The notes under the pieces: generated by a model
Databases searched by the model: none
What the model saw: the letters and a program-made list of their open reading frames with translations, nothing else
Told to the model about the DNA's origin: nothing
Made by a program: the position numbers and the translations under genes
Origin: an uncultured Succiniclasticum sp.
Lineage (GTDB): Bacteria; Bacillota; Negativicutes; Acidaminococcales; Acidaminococcaceae
Length of the DNA stretch: 64,000 bases
Assembly: GCA_900544275.1 (NCBI GenBank)
Contig: UQUU01000003.1
Coordinates: 1 to 64,000 of the forward strand
Reading direction: 5' to 3'
Shown: positions 42,746 through 51,954 of the stretch, in pieces
Position numbering within the stretch: the first letter of the stretch is position 1
Layout: the number at the start of each line of letters is the position of its first letter

Positions 42746-45079
42746 TTATACACGCCATATTGCTGTGCTGCCGTTTTCCCCCGGATGAATCTCCAGACGG
42801 ACGTTGATCCTGTCCTGCAGTTCCGCCACATGAGAAATAATACCAACTAAACGACCGTTGGCCTGTAATTCTGTCAGGGCATTCAGGGCAGCATCCAGCG
42901 ATTCCGGATCCAGCGTACCAAATCCTTCATCAATGAAAATAGTATCCAGACGGATCCCGCCGGTATAGGATTGCACTACGTCTGTTAAGCCCAGAGAGAG
43001 GGCCAGGGAAGCGAGGAAGGTTTCACCGCCGCTAAGGGTTTTGACAGAGCGGTCTTGGCCGGTATAGGCATCGTTGATCTCTAAATCCAGGCCGCTTTTT
43101 TTGCGGGCATCGCGAATTTCATGGCTGCGTTGCAGTAAATAGCGGTTTCGTGACATAGTTCGCAAATGCTCGTTGGTTTGGAGCAGGACATCATCCAGGA
43201 AGGTTTGTAATACATAAGAAGAAAGAGATAGTTTATGGGGATTTTCACCTTTGGCATACTGGGAAAGATAGGCAGCGGATTGGTATGTTTCCTCTGCTTT
43301 TTTCTGTTTGCCTTGTAGTTCCGTCAAGGCCAGTTCCGCTTTTTTCAAATCCTGTATTTCTTTTTCCAGACGCGCGGTCTGACGTAAAACCTGATCTCGT
43401 TGTTCAGAGGATGTTTTAAAAGCGGTTTCAAGTACCGTTAAATCAGGCAAAATTTGACCGGAAACTGCTGCACAGGCGCGATTTAAACGGTCTTCCGCTA
43501 CAGCTTTTCGCTTCGTATAGCGAGATAAATTCTCCTGCAAAGCAGTTAATTGAGATAAATCCCGTTTGGCCAGAATAAAATCTTCCCACTTTGCGAAGGA
43601 AGAGGTAGTAAAAGCGTTTTTCAGCGCTTCCGCAGTCTTTTCCTGTTCTTTTGTCATATTGTTTAATGTGTTTTGAATAGCGATTAACTGACTTTGCGCC
43701 GCCACATCCTGCTGCTGCGCAGATTGTAATTTTTGTTGCCGTTCCTGTAAAAAACGAATGGTTTTCTGCTTTGCCTGAATTTCGGCTTGCAATTGTTTCC
43801 GATGTTCCGCTTCAATGGTAGCGGGATGGGGGTGAGTACAGGAACCGCAGACGGGACAAGGCTCCCCTTCTTTTAAGGATTGGGCTAGCCGGATCAATTC
43901 CTTATCAATAGCAGATAATCCGGCCGTTCTTACGGTTAAATCAGAAATTTTTTTATTCAGCTGCTGTGATATGTCAGTTAACGAAGCATGAAGATCGTTG
44001 GTATTTTCTTCCGGCAAGGACAAGTCCTGCAGTATGCCGGTTAATTCTCCGGTAAGTTTTTGCAAATCCGTGCGGGTTTTTTTCGAAGACTGTTCCGTGT
44101 GCTGAAAAAGCTCCTGTTGCTGCTTTACATTATTGCGGATGGAGACGGAAGCCTGATACAGGGGCATTAAAGGAAGAGCCAGTTCCGCCTGCCGAACTCT
44201 TTCGGACAGACGCTTAAATTCTTCCTTCCGGGCCGCTAAAAGCGCCAATTCTTTTTCTGCTTCCACTTTTTCCTGAAAAAGGCGGCTGATAGTTCTGGCT
44301 GCTTCCCACTTAGTGCGCGCTGAAGCAACTTCGGCCTGCAACCGGTTTAAATCCTCACTGACTGACTGCCATTGCTTTTCCGCCAGCTGAATGCGTTCCG
44401 GTAATTCTTCCGTTGTCTGACAACTGCAATTGGTCAGCCAAAACTGTTGTTGATTTTTAATTTCGTCATATTGGGCCTGCAGCAATCTGGTTTTATTTGC
44501 CAATTCTGCTTCCAGCAAGCTATAGAAACCGGTGCGGAAAATTGTTTCTAAAATCTTTTGCCGGTCTTTCGAATCCGCCGTCAGAAATTTTCGGAATTCA
44601 CCTTGGGGCAGGAGAACGATCTGCGTAAATTGCTCGGCCTTAAACCCTAAAAGTTCTTCTATCGTCTTGCTGATCTCTTCCGCTTTGCTGCTGAGCAGTT
44701 CCCAGTCATTGCTATTATTTCTTTTGCTCAATACTGCTGAACCGGGCAGCTTTCGGGTTCCTTCGCCCCGTTTTTTCTTTAACTCCTGTTCCGGCTGCCG
44801 GAGGATCTTATAAATTTTTTCTCTCAGGGAAAACGTAAATTCGACTTCTGTAGGGTAATCGGTTGGGGCGTAATCGCTGCGCAATGACTTTCCGTCTCGC
44901 AGGTCGCCGCTGGCAGAACCGTATAAAGCAAAAACTATCGCATCTAATACAGTGGTTTTTCCGCTTCCGGTCGGTCCGCTGATTAAAAAGAAGTTTTTTT
45001 CTCCCAACTGAGAAAAGTCAATGATTTGTTCTTTGGCATAAGGGCCAAACGCCTTCATGCGCAATAAAAGAGGTTTCAT
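42746..45079 (-). CDS. sbcC: Exonuclease subunit SbcC (Rad50-like ATPase)
   Basis: 777 residues. Walker A GPTGSGKTTVLDAI near 35, long coiled coils with the zinc hook CPVC (in EGEPCPVCGSC) near 405, signature TLSGGETFLASLALSLG near 680 and Walker B TIFIDEGFGTLDPE near 725. It is shorter than E. coli SbcC because the coils are shorter. Forms with SbcD a nuclease that cuts hairpins and processes DNA ends. Overlaps sbcD by 4 bases. Confidence 0.95.
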   Translation of the reverse strand: MKPLLLRMKAFGPYAKEQIIDFSQLGEKNFFLISGPTGSGKTTVLDAIVFALYGSASGDLRDGKSLRSDYAPTDYPTEVEFTFSLREKIYKILRQPEQELKKKRGEGTRKLPGSAVLSKRNNSNDWELLSSKAEEISKTIEELLGFKAEQFTQIVLLPQGEFRKFLTADSKDRQKILETIFRTGFYSLLEAELANKTRLLQAQYDEIKNQQQFWLTNCSCQTTEELPERIQLAEKQWQSVSEDLNRLQAEVASARTKWEAARTISRLFQEKVEAEKELALLAARKEEFKRLSERVRQAELALPLMPLYQASVSIRNNVKQQQELFQHTEQSSKKTRTDLQKLTGELTGILQDLSLPEENTNDLHASLTDISQQLNKKISDLTVRTAGLSAIDKELIRLAQSLKEGEPCPVCGSCTHPHPATIEAEHRKQLQAEIQAKQKTIRFLQERQQKLQSAQQQDVAAQSQLIAIQNTLNNMTKEQEKTAEALKNAFTTSSFAKWEDFILAKRDLSQLTALQENLSRYTKRKAVAEDRLNRACAAVSGQILPDLTVLETAFKTSSEQRDQVLRQTARLEKEIQDLKKAELALTELQGKQKKAEETYQSAAYLSQYAKGENPHKLSLSSYVLQTFLDDVLLQTNEHLRTMSRNRYLLQRSHEIRDARKKSGLDLEINDAYTGQDRSVKTLSGGETFLASLALSLGLTDVVQSYTGGIRLDTIFIDEGFGTLDPESLDAALNALTELQANGRLVGIISHVAELQDRINVRLEIHPGENGSTAIWRV

Positions 45080-46215
45080 TGGCAGCCTCCTTTCTCTACT
45101 TCCGTGATGGCCTGAGCTAAGAGGTCCCGCTGTTCTGCAGACAAAGGTCCTTCGCCGACCTGTTCAAAAAAAGCCGTCGTCAGTTCCAAATAACTTAACT
45201 TTCTTTGACTCCGTTGGGCGATGGATTCCGGTTGGTGCAATAAACGTTCGTATTGAAGATGTAAAATGTGGGGATACCGTTGCTCCAGCCGCGCTTTGGC
45301 ATCTAAGATCGGCGTAGCGTCTGTTAAGGTGATTTGCAGGAAAGCTTCTTTTAGTTCGGAGTTTTCTCCTGCCATTAATTCCGCAAAGCTTCCTCTTAAT
45401 TGTTTCAGATCATGGCGGGCGGTCAGAGGGACAGACTGCAGCGCCTCGACTTTATTGGCGCCTAACTCGATAATAAACACCCCTTTTTTCTGTGCCGTTT
45501 CATTAAAAGAATATTTCATCAAAGAACCGGCGTAGGCCATAGATTCCCCCCATGTCTGATGCATATGAAGATGTCCCAAAGCCGTATAGCTGAAAGGGCT
45601 GAAAAGAGCGGGGGAAACAGAAGTGGTGCCGCCGATGGCCAAGGGCCGTTCGCTGTCAGGAGAGGCTTGGGCGCCTGCTAAAAAAACGTGGGCGATTGCT
45701 ATGGAACGGGCTTTTGGCGGAATCTGTGGCAGCATACAGTTGATTTGGGTGCACAGTACGTCCTCATGGGAACGAATGGCTTCGTTCCGGAAAATTGTTC
45801 GAGCTGCTAAGGGGTCACCGTAAGAAAACGGCGCAAAATATACGGGGCCATATTGATCCTGCAATACAATAGGACTCGTTGTAGCGGATAAGGGACTGGT
45901 GATAAACACATTTTCTCCGGCCAACAGTATTTGCCCAAAACCGAGTCTTGCGGGGTTGTCATGATTGCCCGCGATGAGGATCACCTTTTGCCCTGCTTCT
46001 TTTACCAGACGGCAAAGGACTTCGTCGAAAAGACGTACAGCGTCTTCCGGCGGGACGCCTCTGTCATAAATATCACCGGCGATAATCACCGCCTCGGTTT
46101 TTTCCGCCTTTGTCAGTTCTATCAACTGATCCAATAGATAGCTTTGTTCTTCTGTAAGGCGTAAACCATGGAAAATGCGGCCTAAATGCCAGTCCGCAGT
46201 ATGTAAAAAACGCAT
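45076..46215 (-). CDS. sbcD: Exonuclease subunit SbcD (Mre11-like nuclease)
   Basis: 379 residues. Metallophosphoesterase motifs HTADWHLGR at residue 5, AGDIYDRGVPP near 47, AGNHDNPARL near 82, and a later GHLHMHQ near 223; these supply the two-metal site. A C-terminal cap domain follows. Upstream gene of the sbcDC pair. The 46216-46476 region upstream is AT-rich and without a gene. Confidence 0.96.
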   Translation of the reverse strand: MRFLHTADWHLGRIFHGLRLTEEQSYLLDQLIELTKAEKTEAVIIAGDIYDRGVPPEDAVRLFDEVLCRLVKEAGQKVILIAGNHDNPARLGFGQILLAGENVFITSPLSATTSPIVLQDQYGPVYFAPFSYGDPLAARTIFRNEAIRSHEDVLCTQINCMLPQIPPKARSIAIAHVFLAGAQASPDSERPLAIGGTTSVSPALFSPFSYTALGHLHMHQTWGESMAYAGSLMKYSFNETAQKKGVFIIELGANKVEALQSVPLTARHDLKQLRGSFAELMAGENSELKEAFLQITLTDATPILDAKARLEQRYPHILHLQYERLLHQPESIAQRSQRKLSYLELTTAFFEQVGEGPLSAEQRDLLAQAITEVEKGGCQ

Positions 46216-46476
46216 AACGCTCTCCTTTACTTCATCAGCGTTGAAATATCTTCAATCGTCTGCCCAATGAGGCGGTTAATAAATTGTGTTCCTGCTTATG
46301 TATCTATTATACAATACTTATATTATATATTTATTATACGTTATAACATAGCCTCAGAAAAATGAAAAAGAGCCTTTAACTGTTTTTGTTGCCTAAAATA
46401 ATTTGTATATACTGTTACAATTAAAATAAATCTTTACATAAAACAGGAAATTTTATTTTAAAAAACAAAAAAGTGT

Positions 46477-46505
46477 TTGACAGATGGAATGACTTTTCGT
46501 ATAAT
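46477..46505 (+). promoter_or_regulatory. Perfect consensus promoter of the ilv T-box operon
   Basis: TTGACA (46477-46482), 17-base spacer, TATAAT (46500-46505). Transcription would start near 46512, at the beginning of the T-box leader. Confidence 0.88.
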
Positions 46506-46511
46506 ACAGTC

Positions 46512-46780
46512 AATTTCAAAAGAAATCTGATGATGGGAAAGAGTAGGTTACGCAAGCAATGCACAGAAAGCCGGTGGGTGATGTAAACCGGTCGTTGCCC
46601 GTAAAAGAAAATCATCCCTGAAGAGAGACGCCGAAATCAGTTAAGCGTCCACGTATTTTCCACGTTACAGGAAACGCGTATGTTAGTACGTAGTAAGGTG
46701 TCTGCAACAGTAATGTTGTGGGAAGCAGGGTGGTACCGCGGAATTATATCCGTCCCTCAATTTATGAGGGGCGGTTTTTT
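46512..46780 (+). promoter_or_regulatory. T-box leader regulating ilvN-ilvC-ilvB
   Basis: Stem I is formed by GATGAT (46529-46534) with ATCATC (46611-46616) and GGTTACG with CGTTGCC, and contains the AGTA of the specifier loop. The antiterminator T-box motif AGGGTGGTACCGCGG lies at 46727-46741. The terminator stem CCGTCCCTCA/TGAGGGGCGG (46750-46759 and 46765-46774) is followed by six T. Uncharged tRNA binding would permit read-through into the ilv genes. The specifier codon is uncertain: GTA (Val, 46601-46603) fits my pairing; ATC (Ile, 46611) would need a different lower stem. Confidence 0.92.
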
Positions 46781-46870
46781 ATTTGTCAGGAAATATTTTA
46801 AGCACAACCTTATCTCGAAAACGACAAGACGTGAAAATGCTCAGGCAGAAAAAATTTGGAGGAAAAACGT

Positions 46871-47371
46871 ATGAAACAACATTTGGCTATTTTATGCGAC
46901 AATAAGCCGGGGGTCCTGACCCATGTGGCGGGATTGATCAGCCGCAGGGCAATCAACATCGAATATATCAATGCCGGCTATACGGAGGAGCCGGATGTGA
47001 CCCGCATCAATATTGTGGTTTCTGTAGAGGATCAGCGTGCCTTAAATCAAGCGATTCTCCAGTTAGGTCGCTTAATTGATGTGATCAAAGTTGTGAATCT
47101 GGATGAGGCGCCTTTTATCAGTTATGAACTGGCCATGCTCAAAGTCCGAACTCGGACCCCGGAAGAATTGGCTGAAATTGCGAACCTGGCAGACCTCTTT
47201 CACGCCAAAGTGGTGGATGTGAACCCAAAATCCGTAGTGCTTCGCCTAACAGGTCAGGAAGACCACATTGAGGCAATGCTTCATATGTTGCAGGAGTATG
47301 AAATTCTGGAAATCGCCCGTACAGGACAAATTTCCCTGTCCCGTGGTCCTACGGCAGTAAAGCAGATGTAA
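46871..47371 (+). CDS. ilvN: Acetolactate synthase regulatory (small) subunit
   Basis: 166 residues. N-terminal ACT domain (CDNKPGVLTHVAGLISRRAI, then YINAGYTEEPDVTRI) that binds valine for feedback inhibition, and the C-terminal ALS_ss domain (ELAMLKVRTRTPEELAEI). The start is ATG 46871 after GGAGG; the longer ORF from 46856 includes that site. First gene after the T-box. The small subunit is separated from its large-subunit partner by ilvC. Confidence 0.95.
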   Translation: MKQHLAILCDNKPGVLTHVAGLISRRAINIEYINAGYTEEPDVTRINIVVSVEDQRALNQAILQLGRLIDVIKVVNLDEAPFISYELAMLKVRTRTPEELAEIANLADLFHAKVVDVNPKSVVLRLTGQEDHIEAMLHMLQEYEILEIARTGQISLSRGPTAVKQM

Positions 47372-47476
47372 AAGCAAACGAAAATCTGACATGCCTTACA
47401 TTCGTCTGTGTTACTCTTACAAATGGCGGGTTGCAAATGGGAAAAAGAGATTTTTGTTTGTTGTGAATCGGTTAAA

Positions 47477-47499
47477 GTACAGGCGCTGCATACCTGTAC
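47477..47499. repeat. Inverted repeat upstream of ilvC
   Basis: GTACAGG (47477-47483) and CCTGTAC (47493-47499) form a 7-bp stem with a 9-base loop, 45 bases before ilvC. It may be an mRNA hairpin or an operator. Nothing else is seen in the 172-base ilvN-ilvC gap. Confidence 0.45.
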
Positions 47500-47543
47500 A
47501 TTATAAATATGACAAAAAAATAATAACAAAGGAGCGTATTACT

Positions 47544-48611
47544 ATGGCAAAGGTATATTATGATCAGGATGTGAATTGGCAGGTACTTGAGGGGAAAAAA
47601 GTTGCAGTGATTGGATACGGCAGCCAGGGACATGCCCATGCGCTGAATCTGAAAGATAACGGGGTGGATGTTGCCGTGGGTCTGTACAAGGGGTCCAAAT
47701 CGGCGGCAAAAGCGGAAGCGGACGGACTGATGGTCTTTACTGTAGCAGAAGCAGTAAAATGGGCAGATATCACTATGGTACTTATTCCGGACGAAAAACA
47801 GGCTGATGTGTATAAGAATGAGATCGGGCCGAATTTAAAACCGGGCAGCGCGCTGGCCTTTGCCCATGGTTTTAACATTCATTTTCAACAGATCCAGCCG
47901 CCTGCCGATGTAGATGTATTTATGGTAGCTCCCAAAGGACCGGGTCACCTGGTGCGTCGGGTCTGGCTGGCAGGCTCCGGGGTTCCCGATGTATTTGCTG
48001 TGGGGCAGGACGCTACCGGAAACTGTTTTGATCTGGCGCTGGCTTACGCAAAGGGAATCGGGGGAACCCGGGCCGGTGTGATTCAAACGACGTTCAAAGA
48101 AGAAACGGAAACTGATCTGTTTGGTGAGCAGTGCGTATTGTGCGGCGGCGTCTGTGAACTGATGGAGTCCGGGTTTAATACTTTGGTGGCCGCAGGTTAT
48201 CAACCGGAAATCGCTTATTTTGAGTGCTTCCATGAAATGAAGCTGATCGTAGACTTAATGTATGAGGGCGGCATGGCAAAGATGCGTCATTCTATCAGTG
48301 ATACGGCAGAATATGGCGATTACCAGACCGGTAAAAAAATTATTACGGAAGAGACCCGGGCTGCTATGCGTAAAGCGCTGGAAGAAATTCAGGACGGTAC
48401 TTTTGCCAAAGACTGGCTTTTGGAGAATCGGGCCGCCGGCAGGGCACATTTCCTGGCGCAACGCCGTTTGCATGCAGAAACGCAATTGGAAGAAGTGGGG
48501 CAAAAATTACGGGGCATGATGAGCTGGCTCCAGGCTCCTAAAGCAAAAACGGACGAATTAAAAAAAGTGAAGACAAAGAAAAATAAAACCCCTGTGGAAA
48601 AAGCAAAATAA
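47544..48611 (+). CDS. ilvC: Ketol-acid reductoisomerase
   Basis: 355 residues. The class I enzyme core has the NAD(P)H motif VAVIGYGSQGHAHALNLK near 20, the beta2-alphaB loop with LYKGSKSAAKAE suggesting NADPH preference, APKGPGHLVRR near 130 and KEETETDLFGEQCVLCGG near 187 with the metal ligands. A lysine-rich C-terminal tail of about 23 residues exceeds the class I norm. The start ATG 47544 has AAAGGAG upstream; the ORF extension from 47391 has none. Third step of Val/Ile/Leu synthesis. Confidence 0.97.
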   Translation: MAKVYYDQDVNWQVLEGKKVAVIGYGSQGHAHALNLKDNGVDVAVGLYKGSKSAAKAEADGLMVFTVAEAVKWADITMVLIPDEKQADVYKNEIGPNLKPGSALAFAHGFNIHFQQIQPPADVDVFMVAPKGPGHLVRRVWLAGSGVPDVFAVGQDATGNCFDLALAYAKGIGGTRAGVIQTTFKEETETDLFGEQCVLCGGVCELMESGFNTLVAAGYQPEIAYFECFHEMKLIVDLMYEGGMAKMRHSISDTAEYGDYQTGKKIITEETRAAMRKALEEIQDGTFAKDWLLENRAAGRAHFLAQRRLHAETQLEEVGQKLRGMMSWLQAPKAKTDELKKVKTKKNKTPVEKAK

Positions 48612-48684
48612 GCACAGAGGAAAGTTAAATCATTTGTAAAAGAAAAGCGAAGCAGGTAAAATAATAAGTGGAGAAACAAGACCT

Positions 48685-50385
48685 ATGAAACGAAACGGTG
48701 CGGAAATTGTAATCGAAAGTCTGAAGAAAGAAAATGTGGATGTCATTTTCGGTTATCCCGGCGGCGTTGTCCTTCCCCTGTATGATGCGTTATATCAGTC
48801 CGGTACGCCCCGCCATATTCTTACCGGACACGAACAGGGAGCTGTCCACGCAGCGGATGGTTATGCCCGGGCAACAGGGAAACCCGGCGTATGTTTTGCT
48901 ACTTCCGGCCCCGGTGTTTGCAATATGGTGACCGGTATTGCGACAGCCAATATGGACTCCATTCCTTTGGTGGTGTTCAGCGGGCAGGTGTCGACTCAGG
49001 CCATTGGCAGAGATTCTTTTCAGGAAGCGGATATTACCGGTATCACTACGCCTATCACAAAACACAATTATCTGGTGAAAGATGTCAGAGAACTGCCCCG
49101 GGTAATCAAAGAAGCCTTCTTTATCGCAACTACCGGCCGCCCCGGTGTTGTTTTAGTAGACATTGCTACGGACGTATTTCGCTCTGAAACGGAATTTGTC
49201 TATCCGGAAACGGTTTCTCTGCGCGGCTATAAAGCGGATTTTACCGGCAGGGAAGCCGCGGTAGAGTCTGCCGTTGCCGCCCTGGAGCAGGCAGAAAGAC
49301 CGGTCCTTATGGCTGGCGGCGGCATTGTTTCATCCAATACTTCTGACTTTATACAAAAAGTAGTAGAAGCTACAGGGATTCCAGTGGTAACCACCTTGAT
49401 GGGCAAAGGGGCCGTTTCGGATCATTACGAAGCCAATTTAGGCATGGTAGGGATGCACGGATCTTATGCTTCCAATATGTCTATGACTCAGTGCGATTTA
49501 CTTTTGGTGGTAGGGGCTCGTTTCAGTGACCGGGTTACCGGCGATGCAGCTAAATTTGCTCAAAATGCGGTAGTCGTCCATTTTGAGGTAGATCCGGTGG
49601 AAGTGGATAAAATAATCAGCGCAACGATTCCCGTGGCAGGCGATCTGCGTTGGTCTTTACCCTTATTTACAGAAAAACTTCTTGCCAGTAAAACCGATTT
49701 CAAAACGAAGTTTGCCCCTTGGCGGGAACAGCTGCTCGGAATCAAAGCGGAACATCCCTTTTTCTCCCGGCGGCTGCCGGAGACGATTTCTCCGGAACTC
49801 CTTTATAAAACTGTGGTGCAATATGCCGATGAGAATGCGATAGTCGCTACTGACGTAGGACAACATCAGATGTGGACTGCGCAATTTTACGATGTGGCGA
49901 AACCCCGTCATTTTCTTTCCAGCGGCGGTTTGGGCACTATGGGATATGGCTTGCCGGCAGCTCTCGGCGCCAAGGTTGGCTGCCCGGACAGTCAGGTTAT
50001 TCTATTCACCGGAGACGGGAGTATCATGATGTGCTGCCAGGAATTTGCGACCCTCCATCGTTATGGAATCCCTGTCAAGGTATTTGTTCTCCATAATAAT
50101 GTGTTGGGCATGGTAAATCAATGGCAACGGTTATTCTATGGGGGGCGGGAAAGTGAATCTGTGGTGAAAGAACTGGTTAAATTCCCTGCTTTGAGCAGTT
50201 CGATGGGTGTGCAGGGTGTTACGGTCAAGGATCCGAAAAAGTTGGAAGCGGTCGTTCAGGAGGCGTTGGCGGCAAAAGATTCCCGTTTGGTGGACGTGTA
50301 TATTCCGGAAGATGAAAATGTGTTTCCCATGGTGCCGGGAGGCGCTCGCCTGGATCAGATGATCTTACAGGATACGCTGGATTAA
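48685..50385 (+). CDS. ilvB: Acetolactate synthase catalytic (large) subunit
   Basis: 566 residues, normal for biosynthetic AHAS. N-terminal TPP domain with the catalytic glutamate in GHEQGAVHAADGYARATG, FAD/central domain, and C-terminal TPP-Mg motif GDGSIMMCCQEFATL to NN near 455-475. It condenses pyruvate to acetolactate or with 2-ketobutyrate. Works with the ilvN product. Last of the T-box-controlled trio by position; 73 bases separate it from ilvC. Confidence 0.96.
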   Translation: MKRNGAEIVIESLKKENVDVIFGYPGGVVLPLYDALYQSGTPRHILTGHEQGAVHAADGYARATGKPGVCFATSGPGVCNMVTGIATANMDSIPLVVFSGQVSTQAIGRDSFQEADITGITTPITKHNYLVKDVRELPRVIKEAFFIATTGRPGVVLVDIATDVFRSETEFVYPETVSLRGYKADFTGREAAVESAVAALEQAERPVLMAGGGIVSSNTSDFIQKVVEATGIPVVTTLMGKGAVSDHYEANLGMVGMHGSYASNMSMTQCDLLLVVGARFSDRVTGDAAKFAQNAVVVHFEVDPVEVDKIISATIPVAGDLRWSLPLFTEKLLASKTDFKTKFAPWREQLLGIKAEHPFFSRRLPETISPELLYKTVVQYADENAIVATDVGQHQMWTAQFYDVAKPRHFLSSGGLGTMGYGLPAALGAKVGCPDSQVILFTGDGSIMMCCQEFATLHRYGIPVKVFVLHNNVLGMVNQWQRLFYGGRESESVVKELVKFPALSSSMGVQGVTVKDPKKLEAVVQEALAAKDSRLVDVYIPEDENVFPMVPGGARLDQMILQDTLD

Positions 50386-50413
50386 AAAGCGGATTTCCGA
50401 GTCAGGAGGCAGA

Positions 50414-51454
50414 ATGAAACTAAAAATTATTACTGTCTTATTGTTGGCAGGAATGTTCTTTGCGTTGAGCTGTGTGTCAGATCCTAACTCCGCAGGTCGG
50501 AATAAGCAAGCGGGTCGTACTTCTGCGGCCGGAGCAGAAGCTTCGCCCGGCATTTGGCGTGTTGTTTTTGACTATAACATGTTTTCCGGCAATCAATATC
50601 TTCTTAATGCTACGATTACAGATTTTACGGAAGAGGGGGCGAAGGTGGAAATAAAAAAACATAAGGGCCCACTAAATTATTACGGTAAAGAAAAAATCGG
50701 TATATTTTTGCTTGATCGTCGGAAAAAGGAGCAATTTCTGGCTATTTTATCCCGGTATCCGATCCGGAAATACGCAGGACTACCTTCTTCCGGTGCCGGA
50801 TATGCTCCTTCCCGAAGTCTTTATGTAGCAGAAGGCTCAGAGAAATATTATGTTTTGCCCATGGCTAAATTTCCTAAAACCATACCTCCGGAAGAAGACA
50901 TTATGTATTTTGAATTGTTTAATTTCTTTAATAATTTGATTTATGATGCGCCCGGCTGGGAAGAAGTACGTACAGAGAATCTGGAGGATCCGAGAAATAA
51001 TCCTGCTTATGGGGAGCGGATGGTAAATCAGTATGGGAAAGTGGTCCGTCTGGTCCCGGGGACAGGGACGGTCACTAAAGATGGGCGTGGAGCGCAAATC
51101 GATTATCAGGGGAAACAATGGTGGGTAGAGGAAAATTTTGTCGGAACTTATATGATGACAGAACAAGACCGTAGCGACTCAAAAGGATTAAATCCGGTTC
51201 CGGAAGTCTCGTTAGTTGTAAGTGAAGATGGAACGGTTTTGTTTACAGAGAATGGTGAACAGAGATCAGGATGTTTGCTGCAGACTCGCTGCTATCTGGA
51301 AGATATCCCTTTGGGTGGTTTTGATGAAATAGGGGGCTTGCTCGTAAGCCCCTGTTATCAAGATAATTATGGCAGGATCCGTCTTTACAGGAAGATGCGC
51401 CCTCATCCGGAGCCGCAATTTCCGTCTTTGTCTGTATACCTCACCAAACAGTAA
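50414..51454 (+). CDS. Hypothetical lipoprotein
   Basis: 346 residues. The signal peptide ends in a lipobox-like FALSC (cysteine near residue 20), indicating a lipoprotein. The mature part has mixed beta-strand character without a motif I recognise. Aromatic and proline-rich segments suggest a folded extracytoplasmic domain. GTCAGGAGG precedes the ATG. It is followed immediately by a terminator and the left repeat of the island, so it marks the last ordinary chromosomal gene before the insertion. Confidence 0.75.
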   Translation: MKLKIITVLLLAGMFFALSCVSDPNSAGRNKQAGRTSAAGAEASPGIWRVVFDYNMFSGNQYLLNATITDFTEEGAKVEIKKHKGPLNYYGKEKIGIFLLDRRKKEQFLAILSRYPIRKYAGLPSSGAGYAPSRSLYVAEGSEKYYVLPMAKFPKTIPPEEDIMYFELFNFFNNLIYDAPGWEEVRTENLEDPRNNPAYGERMVNQYGKVVRLVPGTGTVTKDGRGAQIDYQGKQWWVEENFVGTYMMTEQDRSDSKGLNPVPEVSLVVSEDGTVLFTENGEQRSGCLLQTRCYLEDIPLGGFDEIGGLLVSPCYQDNYGRIRLYRKMRPHPEPQFPSLSVYLTKQ

Positions 51455-51466
51455 TCATGGAGAAAT

Positions 51467-51506
51467 AAAAAACGGTCTTACGGAGAATCCGCAAGACCGT
51501 TTTTTA
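51467..51506 (+). terminator. Terminator at the left edge of the island
   Basis: Stem ACGGTCTTACGGA with TCCGCAAGACCGT (13 pairs, one mismatch) flanked by A-run and T-run. It ends 5 bases before the tRNA-Thr repeat. The intact tRNA gene also has a terminator just beyond its 3' end. Confidence 0.8.
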
Positions 51507-51510
51507 TTAT

Positions 51511-51542
51511 TGGAGCCACTTATAGGATTTGAACCTACGACC
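51511..51542 (-). repeat. Left attachment repeat: tRNA-Thr 3' fragment
   Basis: These 32 bases equal 60117-60148, the 3' part (CCA end, acceptor and T arm) of the tRNA-Thr gene. Beyond them, a nine-base match ATTACGAAT (51548-51556) corresponds to the anticodon-arm region, so the original duplication may have been about 47 bases and has decayed. The fragment lacks the D arm and 5' acceptor strand and cannot be a functional tRNA. Confidence 0.85.
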
Positions 51543-51807
51543 TATTTATTACGAATTTCATTTATTCAGCACAATTAAAAATCATAACACAAATAACACA
51601 ATACATGCTGTTTTTGGGAAGCCATTAGTACAATAAGAGCAATTGATTACTTAGAAATTAACTTTAATGGATATGTTTTTGGATGTTCCAAAACCATAAA
51701 TTTTTTTGTATAAATTGCGAAATTAATTGCAAAAATATGAGCCTTCATCAACAAAAGTGGGTGAACAACACCAAACAAAAACTTTTATCAGATGTCGATA
51801 TACATGC

Positions 51808-51948
51808 TTAGCTTCTCTCAGGCAATTTAATCGTCAAACCTCCACAACGCAACATTATCATTGAAAATAGATTATCGATATTCCTGAACCCATACGACAT
51901 ACGTATAGATAGCTTTATTTTGTTATTAATCGCTTCTGATAAAGTTCG
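51808..51948 (-). pseudogene. C-terminal remnant of an ISL3-type transposase
   Basis: On the minus strand a 46-residue open segment ends KLPERS and contains LSEAINNKIKLSIRMSYGFR, which matches the conserved C terminus of ISL3-family transposases (family pattern N-K-I-K-x-x-K-R-x-x-Y-G-F-R-N). Its 5' part is missing: it stops six bases from the inverted repeat of the adjacent IS256-type element, which probably inserted into it. The rest of 51543-51807 is AT-rich with no recognised feature. Confidence 0.65.
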
Positions 51949-51954
51949 TATAAT

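Noticed and set aside
46680..46874. 64-codon ORF across the T-box terminator
   Set aside because: It runs through the antiterminator/terminator structure and has no ribosome site; the RNA structure explains the sequence.
51511..51560. Second tRNA-Thr gene
   Set aside because: Only the 3' part is present; the D arm, 5' acceptor strand and a proper anticodon stem are missing, so it is an integration repeat.
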